The notes under the pieces are model-generated. The model saw only the letters and a program-made list of their open reading frames with translations, was not told the origin of the DNA and did no database searches. From positions 113,253-177,252 of the forward strand of contig NW_004086182.1 in the NCBI RefSeq assembly GCF_000220395.1: a stretch of DNA of 64,000 nucleotides, in the 5' to 3' direction. The position numbers and the translations under genes were made by a program. Position 1 is the stretch's first letter; every line of letters begins with the position of its first letter. Origin of the DNA: Ichthyophthirius multifiliis. Its lineage: Eukaryota; Ciliophora; Oligohymenophorea; Hymenostomatida. Shown one piece after another: positions 34,595 through 47,409 of this stretch.

Positions 34595-36957
34595 ATGAAA
34601 TCATAATTTATTAACTTAATAGTATTATAATCATTAATATATTGTATATAAGCCACTGAATTTTTAGATTATACAATAGATCATTTTTATAATTGTAATA
34701 AATTCGACTATACAATACAAGAAAAAAAGAAGATACTAATTCTTCATTAAATAGATAAATATATGTACGCAATAATTTGCCCAATAACCATAATAGCAAC
34801 AGCTTTTATTATAATTACATTTATAAAATATCCAGGTATAAGGAATCCACCGGGGGATATACTTTTAGGAATTTCTATATCCGAATTAATGTTAAATATT
34901 CATTGGTTTGCAAGTGCTATAAATGCATTTGTATATAATGGTTAAACTGACGAAAGTAACTATTTTTGTAGATTTAATTCCATATTTAGTATTCCAGCTG
35001 GAGTTTTAGATTATGTCTATAATTTATTTTTAGTTATATATATATGGATTTCAATTAAAAAAGCACTAAGAGGTTGGGCTATAAATATGAAGTTAGTGCA
35101 TATTGGTATTATAGGTTTTTCTATTTTGATTTTTATTTATCTGGAAATAATGAAAAAAACTGGATTGAATATATATGGGACATGTAGTTATAGTGTAAAT
35201 AATAATTTTTTTTATTATGGAATTTTAATAGCTATTTTATATATCATTTTAAGCATTTTTTTAATAAAAAAATTTAAACAATGGAGACCTGAAAAAGATG
35301 TTTCATTTAAAAAATAATAATTTTATTAATATTATTTATAATGTAATTATTTGCTGTTGTATATATTTTGTACTCGCCGTGTTAAATTTGCTTTCCGGAG
35401 TTGCCTGTAAACATACAGAAAATCCTGGTTTTAGTATAGTTTTGACTTTAACTAATTTTTTAAAATTACTTTCGCCAGTTATTTTGAGTATTTTGAGATA
35501 TAAAGATCCTATTTTAAAAAATAAAATAAAATAAATATTTAAAAGTAGATTTAATTAATCTTGTTAAATTATTGATTCTAATAATTAAGCTTTATTAAAC
35601 TAAGAAAATTGTAAATATATTAAAAACAAAACAAAAATATATTAAAAGTATATATATATGTATTTTTTTTTTGTTAAAAAAATAAAAAACCAAATAGTTA
35701 ATAATGAATAATGGCTTACAAATTTATAATTATAAATAAGAGGTGAATATACAAAATAAATAGTAAAAGGAATTTATAAATAAATATAAGATGATAGTAA
35801 CAAAAAAATATAAATATTTTTTATTTTTAAACAAAAAAAAACAAAAAAAAGAAAATTTTGATTAATAATATTAAGAATTTAATGAAAAAGATTATAAAGA
35901 AATAAACGAAACAATAATATCTAATAATTAAATTGATATATAATAATGTAATGATTAAATATAAAATTTAAAGATGTTAACTTATGCACATTAAGTTTTT
36001 AAATTATTAAGATAATAAGATTAATCAATGATTGATTTTGAAAAATCTTTAAACTTAGAAAATAATATACAATAAATTATAAATACAATATATAAACAAG
36101 GAGATGGAGGAAAATCAGGAGAATTCTTCTTTTATTCATATGATAATAAAACAATAATAAAAACAATATAAAAATCGGAACTAATAACTTATATTGAAAA
36201 ACTACCTAAATTTATATAACATTATAAAACTAACCCTAATTCTTTAATATCTAAAATTTATGGGGTATATACTTTCCATAATATGACTGCTGATGATATA
36301 GAATTACATGTTATAGTATAAAGAAATATTTCAGGTATTTATATAAATATTTATTTAGATTATAATTATATAAATATATATATAGGAGTTGAAAAAAAAT
36401 ATGTAGTTAGAACATATGATTTAAAAGGAAGTAGTTATAATAGAGATGTTTTAAGATCAAAGAATTAATTTTAAGATTTGAGTTAAATAACTTTAAAAGA
36501 TAAGGACTTTTATGAAATTGAAAGAAACATTTCAATTAATTAAGATCTTTCAATTGAAATTAGCACGTTTTTAGAATTTGATACTAGTTTTTTGGAAAAT
36601 TAAGGGTTTATTGATTATAGTTTACTAGTTATTAAGTGTGACTGGAAATAAAAATATGAAAATGATTTAAATAATAATAATATTAATACAATTGATACTT
36701 AAGACTAATTTAATTAAAACTTAAACGATTATGTTAATAGTAAATTTAGTAAAGGTTATTATTATTTAAAATCAGATAATACTTCAGGAATATATTATCA
36801 TATTGGAATTATTGATTACTTACAATAATGGACTTTAAATAAAAAATTAGAAAGATGTTTCAAAAATTGTTTTAAAAAAGTAAATAATTCAGCTTAGCCA
36901 CCAAAATATTATTCAAAAAGATTTATTAATGAAGTAATTAGAAGAATATTTATTTGA
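34595..36957 (+). CDS. Seven-transmembrane receptor fused to phosphatidylinositol phosphate kinase (GPCR-PIPK)
   Basis: The protein begins with a signal-like segment (MKSQFINLIVLQSLIYCIQA) and a short ectodomain. Seven hydrophobic helices follow, for example YAIICPITIIATAFIIITFI, PPGDILLGISISELMLNIHW, LDYVYNLFLVIYIWISI, LVHIGIIGFSILIFIYL, FYYGILIAILYIILSIFLI, NVIICCCIYFVLAVLNLL and LTLTNFLKLLSPVILSIL. After a linker (QLQIRGEYTKQIVKGIYKQI) and an intron at 35797-35851 comes a PIP kinase domain: GDGGKSGEFFFYSYDNKTII, HYKTNPNSLISKIYGVYTF, RTYDLKGSSYNRDV, FIDYSLLVIK, YYHIGIIDYLQQWTLNKKLE and PPKYYSKRFINEVI. A second intron separates RNIS from GVEKKYVV (about 36335-36387). Such receptor-kinases are known from oomycetes and Dictyostelium (RpkA); they would couple an external signal to PI(4,5)P2 synthesis. 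The frame needs one base removed in the A6 run near 35310, between helices 5 and 6. Stop is TGA 36955-36957. Confidence 0.88.
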
Positions 36958-37255
36958 TAAGTTACAATTTATATATTAAATTAGTATTTTTTTAATAAAA
37001 TTAAAAATATTAAAATATTTAATAAAATTTTATTTTTAATTTTTTATAATATTTTTTATTTTATGCAAAATGATATTTTTTTCGCGCTTTAAAAAAAAAT
37101 CAAATAGTTTTCAATAGAGATTAAAAATATTTGAATCATTTATTTTCTTTGTAACTATAATTAATTAAATAAAAATATTATATATTTCATAAAAAAAATA
37201 AGAATAAATAAAAAAAAGTTTTAAATATAAACAAAAAAGAAGACAATATATTCAA

Positions 37256-40200
37256 ATGGAATCAATAAATTTATATGATCCTTAAACATAATAATAGGGA
37301 ATAAACTTATTAATATTAAAAGAATTTCAAAACGATATAAATAAATTTTTTATTTATTTCAATAATCCAGATTATCCAATTAATATGTAGTAATCATTTT
37401 CTGAAAATGAATAACAAATTTTATATTAATCTTTGTATAAATTATTTAAGCATAAAAAAGAATATAAAACAGAAGGTTTATGGGGATTAATAAGTCTTAA
37501 TATATTTGATAGAAATGGCTTATAGTGTTACTCATATTATTTAAAATTAAGACAATAATTAATTGATTCTTATAATAATATTTAACTTTTAAATTATTGC
37601 TAAGAAAATGAAGAAGAACATTTTAAGGATTTTATTATAAATAAAGTATAATAAATTCATTAAAAATTGGATTAAGAATTGATTTAATTTTTCTTTGATA
37701 TTGTAAAATTTTAATTTAAAATGTTTTTTATTATCATTATATAAATAGTTTGGAATAAATTACGATAATTTAATAAATAGAACGCAATAAAAAATTAATA
37801 TACTTTTAAAAAAATATGAATAAAATTAACGTAAATAATAAATATATATATGTGTATATTATTATAAAAAAAAATATATAAATATTTAAAAATAAATACA
37901 GTTGAAATATCTAATAACTTAAGTATTGATTTAATAAAAATAAACATTTAAAGATTAGAACAAAAGAAATGTAAAAAACTAAAAAGAAAATTAGTAAAAA
38001 AATCAGAAAATTAAATAAAATTTAAACACGATTTTGAAAAATTAACAAAAGAAGATATATATTAAAAAAAAGCGATTTTTGATTAGGATTTCGAATCTGA
38101 TTATGAAATTTAATTAAAGGATAGTTCAAATTTTTATGATGATGATACTTTAAATTCTATTTTTGGATTTTTTAAATAATATCGTTCCGAAAATGATATT
38201 GATCTTGATATTAATAATGAAGATTAGAATTCTAATATTAAAAATATAAAATCAATATAATAATTCTAGTTTATTGACTAATCATAAATTATTAATGTAA
38301 GAGACTAATCATAAATTACTGAAATAAAAGACTAAAACTATTTGGAAGCTAAAAATAATTTTAAAAGAAGAAAAATAATACATGAAGAATAATTAAATTT
38401 TACCGAATTTTAATATACTCAAAAGAAACAAAAATTCCCATAAAGAAGAATCAAAACTTTAAAAGAAAAGAAAAAAAAATTAGTCAATATTAAAAATAAT
38501 TAATTTAATAAAAAGATAAAAATTATTAAAAAAGAAACTAATAAAAAGTGCAATAAAAAATAGATTAAAAAATTCAATAATAGTAAAGCATACTTTCTTT
38601 AAATAATACCCAAAACGAAACTTAAACTAATATATTATAAGGTCTAAATATTTTAGGAAATTATCAAAAAATAGAAGTAGAAGAAGACTTTGAAGCTATA
38701 TTAAACAAAAAGTAAAATATATATAAGCATATAGTTCTTATAAATATAATAAACAAATAAAAGATTTAAATAACAAAAAAAATTAACTGAAATAATAAAA
38801 AATGAAAACAAGTTAAAATAAATAATATAGGAAACTGAATAAATACTTATAAATTAATAATTCTAAAATATAAATGCATTACATATAGAATATCAATAAT
38901 ATAATATTTATTAATAAAACAAATTAAATTATATTAATATTGATTAATTATGTGATTATTTATATTTAATAAATAAATAAAGTTATACTGATAAATAATC
39001 TTTGAATATTTAAATATTTGATTTAGAATTATTATAATAATATGATGAATATTAAATAACAGATGAATAAAAATATAAACTAAAACATTTAATGATAAGT
39101 ATTTTAAAAAATTAAGAATTTTTAAATAATATTAGTTTTCAATTTTTTCAAAGTTTAATGCAAGTTTTTTTATTTATTTCTTTCAATTTAAAAAATTAAC
39201 AATTTGATGAAATTTTTATAAAATTTTTACAAATTAATTTTGCTTGCAATATTTAAAAATATAGTTCAAATTTTTTTTAAGTTTTTATAAAAAATTAAGC
39301 AAAAAAAAAAATTAATAATGATAATAATAATTTATAATAAATATAATTGAAATTTAAAAACACGAAAATCGAATAAAATTAATAATTTTTATTATAATTA
39401 GAAGTTTAATAAAATAATTAAAATTAAATCGAATTCGACCAATAATATTTTCAATTAATGGAAAATTTAATAATAATGTACTTTGAATTAATTAACTTAT
39501 TTTAAAAAGAAATCGATTATTCATTTATTATTGATTCTATTTAACATTCTCAAAATATTTCTATTTTAGAAGAATTAGAAAAAATAGAAGATTCAGTAAT
39601 AATTTAAAGACTTTGTTTAACTGAAAAAAGCTTATTTTATAGTTTAAATATAGATAAATTGAATATGCAAATAATTTTCATTGCTTAAATGTTACAATTA
39701 GAAATAGGAAATTTAAAAAAAGATTAATAACTATAAATTATATAAAGCATTAAAAATAAAAGTGTAGAAACATTATTAAAATAGAATTCAATTTATTCAT
39801 TTTATTTAATTAATAATATTTTAGATTAAAAACAAAAAATTAATTCCAAAAATATTTAATTGAAAATAATACTTAAAACCAATAATAATTCATTCATATA
39901 TTAAAAATTATAGAAACTTAATAAAATTTAAACTTAGATATTTATAAATTATTATATGAGAAAATTTAGAATTCTCTAATATAAAAAAAAGAAGAGAATA
40001 TTTATTTAATTGAATTTCCAGCCAAATTTTTAATTAATTTTTTTTCCTAAAACTTCCCTAATGATGTTAATAGCTAAAGTAGAATTCTTAGTAAGGTCTT
40101 ATCTTTAATAAAAACACATGAAGAACCTATAAATATGAATTTACTAAAAATAGATTTATTTATAATTAAAATTTTATTATAATAGTACGATTTTAGTAAC

Positions 40201-43056
40201 AAAAAAATTTCAGATTTTTTAATAAAAAAATGCAATTAAATTATTAAAATATAAGAAAACACAACAACAGAAATAAAAATAAAAATTTTAAATGAATTAG
40301 ATTAAAAGCTAGTATTTTTAGTATATTAAAATTACGAAAGTTAGGAAATTTAAAAAACACCATAAAACATATTATAAAATTATCTATAAAAAATAAAATT
40401 TCTGTAATAAAAATACTTTGATAATTATAAAAATATTTCTTAAACTAAAAATAATAATAATAGTAATAATAATAATAACAACAATAATAATAATAATAAC
40501 AATAATAATAGTAATAATAATAATAACAATAATATTAATAATGATAATAATATTATAAATAAATAATGTGTAGTTTATAAATATTAAGATATTTTTAATA
40601 ATATAAATTAATGTCTAGAACAATAGTTTGACTTTATAACAAATTTCATATAAATTAATAAATATTTTCTAATTGAATATTCCTAGTTATTTTCCGAATA
40701 TTAATTTTTTGATAAATATTTTTCTTTTTAAATGCCTGATACTAATTTAAGAATAAAATATTTTAATTTAATTTACTAAATATATAACTATTCTTAACAT
40801 TTTAAATATTATTTTACATAGTTTTCGAATATCTAATATCAAGATTAAATTCAATAATTAACAACCATAAATCACAATTATAATACAGAAATCAAATAAT
40901 AATCAGAAAATAGTGATGATGAATCTAGTAATACTTCAATGATTTAACTCGCTCTAAAACTCATTTAAGAATAAAAATAATAAAAAAAAATTGAAGAATA
41001 AGTAACAGAAAATTCTAAATAAATATAAGGAAATTTAAAAATATTTAACCTAAATTTGCTCAAGAAAATAAATGAATCTTTAATAGAAATTAACATAATT
41101 TTAAATAAGAAAAACGAAAATTAAATTCAATTAGAAACAATTATTCTATTAATTAAAATCTTAGGATAAGTCACTATGTAAGAATTTTTATAAAAATAAA
41201 TTAGTGGATATTAATACATTTTTAACATATTTAGAGAGAAATATGTCCCTTAATTATTTAATTATTTTATTTAATTAAAAAAAAATATGGGATATAATAT
41301 TTTTAAAGTTTAATTTATATTTTTAAAATAATTTTTTTCTAATTAACTATGTTAGATTACAGATATTTCTTTTGAAAACTAAAAAGAGATGTTCAAGTTT
41401 ACTTTTAAAAGTCTTTTTTTTACACTTTTTATAGATTTCGAGAGTTATAATATTTAAGAATATATAGATTATATAAATAATGTAAAGTATTTTTTTTCAA
41501 ATTCTTAACAAATATAATGGATAAATTAAATATTTAATATAAGCTAAATAAGAAAAGAAGAATTACATGTATTATATATTCTAAAGGTAATAGTTAAAAA
41601 TTTAAAATAAGCATTTATTGAAAAATCTGAATTTTATTAAATGTTTAAGTAATATATTATTGAAGAAATACTGAAAAGAATAAGAATCTTAAATTAATAA
41701 ATATATACATAGTAATAGTTTACATTAGAATTATTTAATAGAAATATATATTTAATTAAAATATTTTACTTCTTTGATTATTTTTAAAATGATAATAATT
41801 GTAATAGTATTTAAATATAAAGCATAAACTTTCAGTTAAATTAAATTTGGGATTAATTATTCTCTAATTAATAATCAATTACTAATTTAAAAATAGTTTA
41901 TTTTAAATTATGTAATCCTTTCTTCACTTTATATAATACAAAAAAATTAGACTTTCATTTAATTGTAAAAATTGCAATTTTTCAATAAAAAGAATAATTT
42001 ATTTTAGATTTGTTAAAATTTATTATCAATGAAGTATTATAAATAGCAGAAGCCTATTGTATTTTTAATAAAATAAATAAATAATAATTATATTATGAAA
42101 GACTAATTTAGATACTTACATAATACTTAAATAAATAAAATAATTAATAGGTTCAAAATTAAAGTAATTCATAATTAGAGTTAGATTTTAAAGTTTTATA
42201 ATAATTTTTATTTTGTTTTTATGAATTACCTGAATTAAAACCTAAAAACAAAGAATTTATAAAAAACTATTTATATTATTAAGAAAAAATTTATAAAGAA
42301 ATTTTAAATTTTGGAAATTCATAAAACTCAATTCAAAATGCTTTATTAATTTTAAGTTAGTTTTTATTAATTATTTAAAAAATATCTTAAATAGAAAATT
42401 ATACAAATATTATTAATGATATATATATTTAAACTGTAAATTTAGTTATTTAAAATGTTTTTGATTTCCGTTTTCATAATTTCGATTAAAACTAAATTTT
42501 ATTATTAACTTTAATAATAATTATTAAAGATATTAATAAAGAAAATATTTTGACACACAGCCTCAATTAATAGTTTTTATAAAATTTATATAATAAATGT
42601 TGGTAATTTTTTTCTAATTTATTAATCTAAATTACTTTAAATTTTGATTAGAATATAATGTAAAATTATTAGTTTTTTTTGTTTTTTTGTTTAAATTTAT
42701 TATTATAGTTAAAAATTAAAGGTTAATGAAAATAAATACTACAATTTTATATAAAATTTTAATAATAAACAAAAAATTAAAAAAGAAAATTTAGTTTAAG
42801 TAATTAATATACATATATTATAATTTTTTTATTTTAAGAATATTTTTTAATATAGAATACTAAATTTTTAAAAATATTAGCAAATGAAGTTGATAATTTA
42901 TCCTTTTAATAAAATTAATAAGGACTTAATAATATATTTAAATCGTTCTTCTCCGACATTTTAGAAATATTAAATGAAAAATAAAATGTATTAATTCAAA
43001 CTGAAAGTATTTAAGAATACTAAGAAATAAAATTATTTTTATAAAATATTTAATGA
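37256..43056 (+). CDS. Very large helical-repeat protein, about 1,850 residues
   Basis: Starts MESINLYDPQTQQQGINLLI. Introns are likely at 37831-37901, about 38712-38734, about 42671-42707 and about 42800-42855; stop TGA 43054-43056. After an N-terminal helical part there is an acidic segment (SIFGFFKQYRSENDIDLDIN) and a basic one, then more than 1,300 residues of regularly spaced amphipathic helices rich in Leu/Ile/Phe/Gln (for example HVLYILKVIVKNLKQAFIEK; IENYTNIINDIYIQTVNLVI). A polyasparagine tract is coded by the AAT repeat at about 40449-40560. One-base corrections are needed near 37785, 38570 and 40040. The overall look is an ARM/HEAT solenoid of the kind found in transport receptors, large scaffold proteins and giant ligases. 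I see no catalytic domain and cannot assign a family. Two adjacent genes cannot be fully excluded, but no TGA separates the parts. Confidence 0.5.
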
Positions 43057-43158
43057 TAAAAAAAGAATAATATTTCTTATAATATTATAGTGTCATTTAT
43101 ATATAATATAACAAAATTAAAAAAAATATTGATAAAAATTTAAAAACAAAAATTCAAT

Positions 43159-43695
43159 ATGATGGTAACACAATAAATTACAAATTCTAAAAACTTTTCA
43201 CATAACTTTAATAATATAACCTCTCAAACGAAATTTTGCAATAAATTTAAAGCACAAGAAAAAAGACTATGGATAGCTCATATTAAAGATGGATTGCCTC
43301 ATAAAAAATTGAGTATTCTATTTATTCTTTCTAATGAGTTTAAAATAACATAAGAATAATTATTTTAAAGATTTTACCGAATTTTAAAATCAAATTAGAT
43401 CAATTTAAAAACTTTGTACATATGAAAAAAAAAAAAAAATGTAATGTGGTTAAATCTGGAATATAATAATAATAAATTCAAACAATATAAAGTCAAATTT
43501 AGAAAGGTAAAACTAATTGATTATTTTTGCAAAAACGAAGATAGATATGTTCCTTTAACTTGTGGCTAACTCTAAACTTTAGAAATAGACTAAAATTTAA
43601 AGAATTTCTAAAAAGATTTAAAATCAATTAAGTTTTATCTATTATTAAATTTATTTAATAAGTAGAAATGGATAAAATGCCTTCTTTTTATTTGA
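43159..43695 (+). CDS. Small unknown protein with possible helix-turn-helix, interrupted by TGA
   Basis: ATG 43159 opens a frame to TGA 43423-43425 (88 residues). Its second half reads KRLWIAHIKDGLPHKKLSIL and LSNEFKITQEQLFQRFYRIL, which has the Trp and helix spacing of Myb/SANT or other helix-turn-helix domains. Directly after that TGA and a long A run, the same frame continues from ATG 43444 to TGA 43693-43695 with ordinary-looking sequence (VKLIDYFCKNEDRYVPLTCG). The two pieces are probably one gene with an unrecognised intron or compensating errors around the A run, or two small genes. No family assigned. Confidence 0.4.
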
Positions 43696-43829
43696 TGAAT
43701 TAGTCAAATTTTAAAAAAAAATAGTAAATGGTTAAATATTAATTATAATGAGGTTATATATTTTTAGTTATTAGTATTTGAAAATTTATCAAACTTTTTT
43801 TTAAAAAAAAAAAATCATATTTAATAGTT

Positions 43830-43860
<31 letters not shown>

Positions 43861-43949
43861 TGTCAAATTTTATTAATATATATATATAATTAAAATAAAA
43901 ATTATTTTTAATTATTATTAATAAATAAAAGAGTTTAATATTTTATTTA

Positions 43950-45659
43950 TCAATCTTTTATTTCATTTATTTCCTCCATATAAGAATAATCTTGTTTTTA
44001 TTCATCTTCATCTTCTTTTATTAAATTATCGATTTCTTGTTATTTGGATTTATTCATATCTAATCTTTTTTAATAAATTTAATCTAATTACTCCTGTTTT
44101 TGTTATATTTCAAATTTTCTTTTTTTTATATAATCTTGTATATGAAAAGTATTTGATTCATGATTAGGTAAAGGACGACTAGCCTTTTAATAAAAAGTAT
44201 CTATGCGTTTAGCATGCATTTAGGCATAAGAAACAATCTCTTCAGTATTTTCTTTCATTGCCTTTTTTATTTTATTTTTTAAATATATAAAACATAAAAT
44301 TTACTTTTATTGTTTTTTCTCTTTATTTTTGTATGATTTATTCGGTTTTTTCTGACAATTCTTTAATTCCTTAACTCTTTTTTTAATTATTAGAAATTAT
44401 ATATATTTTTTAATTGAATATATTTAAAATAATAAAACTTCAATTTCATCAGTTGTTGAAATATTTTTAAACTTTTATTTTATTATGTTTAAATCCTATT
44501 TTTCTTAAAAAACAGCTTCTCTTTCAACTTTTTCAATATATCTTTGCTCTTTTTCTGTTATATTTTATGGAATAACAGTATTATTTATTTATTATACTGA
44601 ATTAAAATAATTCTCATATTAGGTTGGAAAACTTTTTTTTAACAAAAATATTAAAATAATATTTTATATAGTAAAATATTATAAGATAATTAATACATTC
44701 CTAATATTCTAAACTTAACATCTGTTGTTAATTCTTAGTCATTTAATACTTCTAAATATTGCAAATTCTAAACCAATTCCTTTTTATAATCAGTATTCTT
44801 TAAATTATAAATATATATACATATAAGCTTCTTTATATTAAAAATACTTTTATTGGATTTTCATCTAAATTAATATATTCTAATTCTTAAGGTATTTCTT
44901 CAATGTTAAATTCTTTGATTTAATTTGCATTCAATTTTAAATAAGATAATTTTTTCAAATTTTTTATATTTTCAATTTATTTAATCTAATTATTATTTAA
45001 TGCTAAATACTCTAAATTTACTAAGCTATCTAAATTTTCTATTATTGATATATTATTCTTTTTTTTTGTTTATTAAAATAAAAAAATTCATTAAAAGTCA
45101 TTTATTTGTATTACTCTTTAAAGATATAGTACTTATAAATTAGTATAAATATCAAGTTTTTCAATTTTATCTTTATATTAAATATAATAAATTTAAATTA
45201 ATTGACTATTTTAGTTTTTTTTACTTATATTTAACCATTCAAGATGAATCATTTTTAAATTTATGAGTATTTCATATCTTTATTTATTTATTTTATTAAA
45301 AAAAAAAAAATAAAAATTTACTTTTCATCTTCAGTTAAATTTTTTTAAACTTCAGAATCTATACTATTTTTTACAATTAAAAATACTGAAATTTAATTAA
45401 CGGAATTTTCTTTGAACTTTTAATAAAAATTAAAATTTTTTTACGATTAAAATAAAATACAAATTCATTTATTTTTATTATAAATTTTTACAATATTTAA
45501 TTTTGATTCTTTTTAAATATAATTATCATCTATTTATTCTAGTGTAATTTCTTCTCTTTCTATCATTTCCTATTTGATTTTTTAGGCTATTTCATCGATT
45601 TCTTTATTTGATAAATTTATTTCTTATTTTACCCCGTTGACAATAACTTTGTTAATCAT
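43950..45659 (-). CDS. Leucine-rich-repeat protein of the SDS22/axonemal type, multi-exon
   Basis: Minus strand, from ATG at 45659 (MINKVIVNGVKQEINLSNKE) to TGA 43952-43950. Exon 1 is 45492-45659; at least five further GT...AG introns of 40-75 bases are needed. The LRR block reads LKMIHLEWLNIS, IEKLDIYTNLQVLYLQ, ISIIENLDSLVNLEYLALNN, LKKLSYLKLNANQIKEF, LEYINLDENPIKVF, with 22-residue spacing typical of SDS22-like proteins and dynein-associated LRR proteins. A cap-like segment follows (LQNLQYLEVLNDQELTTDVK). The C-terminus is a charged coiled coil (FEIQQKQEQLDQIYQKRLDM) with an acidic end (DNLIKEDEDEQKQDYSYMEE). This layout is common in ciliary proteins, so an axonemal role is plausible but inferred. 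Exon borders after exon 1 are approximate. Confidence 0.62.
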
Positions 45660-46283
45660 AAAAATAAATTTAAAATTGTATAACTTTATAAAATGTTTAA
45701 TTTAATTTTTTTTTTTTTTTAAATTAAAAAATAATAAATAAAAAAATTAATTTTTTTTTTTTATAAAAATAATAATTTTTATTGAGATAATGAATTTTTT
45801 TTTATCTAATTTCCATTATTTTTTATTATTTTATATTTAAAAAACAGCTATAAATAAAAACTATATTTTATTAAATTAAATTAAAATATTTTTTGCTTAG
45901 AAACTTGAATTTATTTTAAAATTTAAGTTTAAAAGTTAAACAAAAATTAATTTATTCTTTTTTTTATTAAAAAGAGAATTAAAAAAATATATAATATTTT
46001 ATAAATCACTCACTATCTTAAATATATCCAAAACCTTTTTAAAATATTTTCTTTCCTTTTTATCAATACAGTTAATTTTATTTTTTAATTTATAATTAAG
46101 CTTTTTAATCACTTTTAATTTATTTTTCCAGCATTGTATTATAATCTTGTAAAAAAATAAAAATAGTTAAATATATATATTACTTTCTTGTTTGTTTTTA
46201 TTTGAATCATTATTTTTTATATCCAATTTTTATTTATCTAAAAAAAAAAAAAAAAAAAAAATTAGAAAAAAAAACACAAAAAA
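45660..46283. other. Intergenic AT-rich DNA
   Basis: About 620 bases with T and A tracts upstream of the LRR gene start and downstream of the secreted-repeat gene. No gene seen. Confidence 0.55.
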
Positions 46284-46900
46284 TCATCGAAAAATAAAAA
46301 AAAATACTTTTAAATAATTTATTTTAATTTTCAACTTTTTACTATTAATTATTTGATTCTTATATTTGTATTTATTATTATTATTAAACTTATTAATTTT
46401 TTCCTTCATTTTTTCATCTTTTTGCCCATCGCTTTTTCCACTACTGAAATCAAAAATATTTTTATAGTCAATATCTTATAATTCATCAGTTCCTTTTTAA
46501 ATTGTTCTTCCGATACCATTAGCTGCATCACCTAAATTATTTGAAACATTAGATATACCATCTCCTAAATCACTTGCAGCCTTTCCAATTTTTTCTACTG
46601 CGTCTCCCAAATCGATAGTAGCATCTCCTACACCATCTCCTAAATTTTCACCTGCTTTACCTACTGATTCAACTCCTATACCTAAATTTGAACCTACATT
46701 ACCTATTCCATGCAAACCATACATTATGGCCTCACCTATATTTTATGCAACATTAAAATCTTCAGAAATATATGGCTAATTTTATTGTATTTCTTATCCT
46801 ACAATATCATCATCGTGTATTTGGTTTTTTTTGTACGAGAAGCTATTATTATATTCGTGAATATTAAAAATATTAATATTATTAAAAATTTCTTTTACAT
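46284..46900 (-). CDS. Small secreted protein with Gly-rich 11/14-residue repeats
   Basis: Minus strand, ATG at 46900 to TGA 46286-46284, about 205 residues. It begins with a strong signal peptide (MQKKFLIILIFLIFTNIIIA). A one-base loss in the A8 run near 46836 is needed to continue into NQIHDDDIVGQEIQ. The core is a repeat array with alternating 11- and 14-residue units: VGSNLGIGVES, VGKAGENLGDGVGD, ATIDLGDAVEK, IGKAASDLGDGISN, VSNNLGDAANG. The shared element is a hydrophobic/Gly step followed by NLGDG. The tail is basic and Lys-rich. GC content and codon use of the repeat are higher than in the surrounding DNA. I know no family with certainty; amphipathic 11-mers occur in LEA-like and apolipoprotein-like helices, and Gly-rich secreted repeats occur in mucocyst or surface proteins. 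Confidence 0.65.
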
Positions 46901-47377
46901 TATTTATTTTTTAAGAAAATTAAAAAATAAATGTTATTATAATAAAAAAAAATATTTTTTTACAAAAGTATTTTATATATTATAAATTGTTATATTCAAT
47001 GTTTTTTTAATATTTTCTAATATTTTTATTTTAAATTTTTTGTAATTTAAAAACGTTAAATAAAAAAAAAAATTTAAATTAGAGAAGAATATTTAATATA
47101 TAAATTATTAATTAAATAAATATAAAGCATGTTATAAAAATAAATAGTATAATATTTTAGATATATAAATTAATATAAAATAAAAAATATTAAAATAAAA
47201 AAAAAATCAATTTAATAAAAAAAAAAATGAATTATGTTATAAAAATATAAAAAATGAATATAAAAAAAAAAAATTATATAATTAAAATATATAAAAAATA
47301 ATTTTTAAATTACATTATAATAAAAATATATAATTATTAAAATTAATATTATTTTATTTTTATATAATATTTTTATG

Positions 47378-47409
<32 letters not shown>

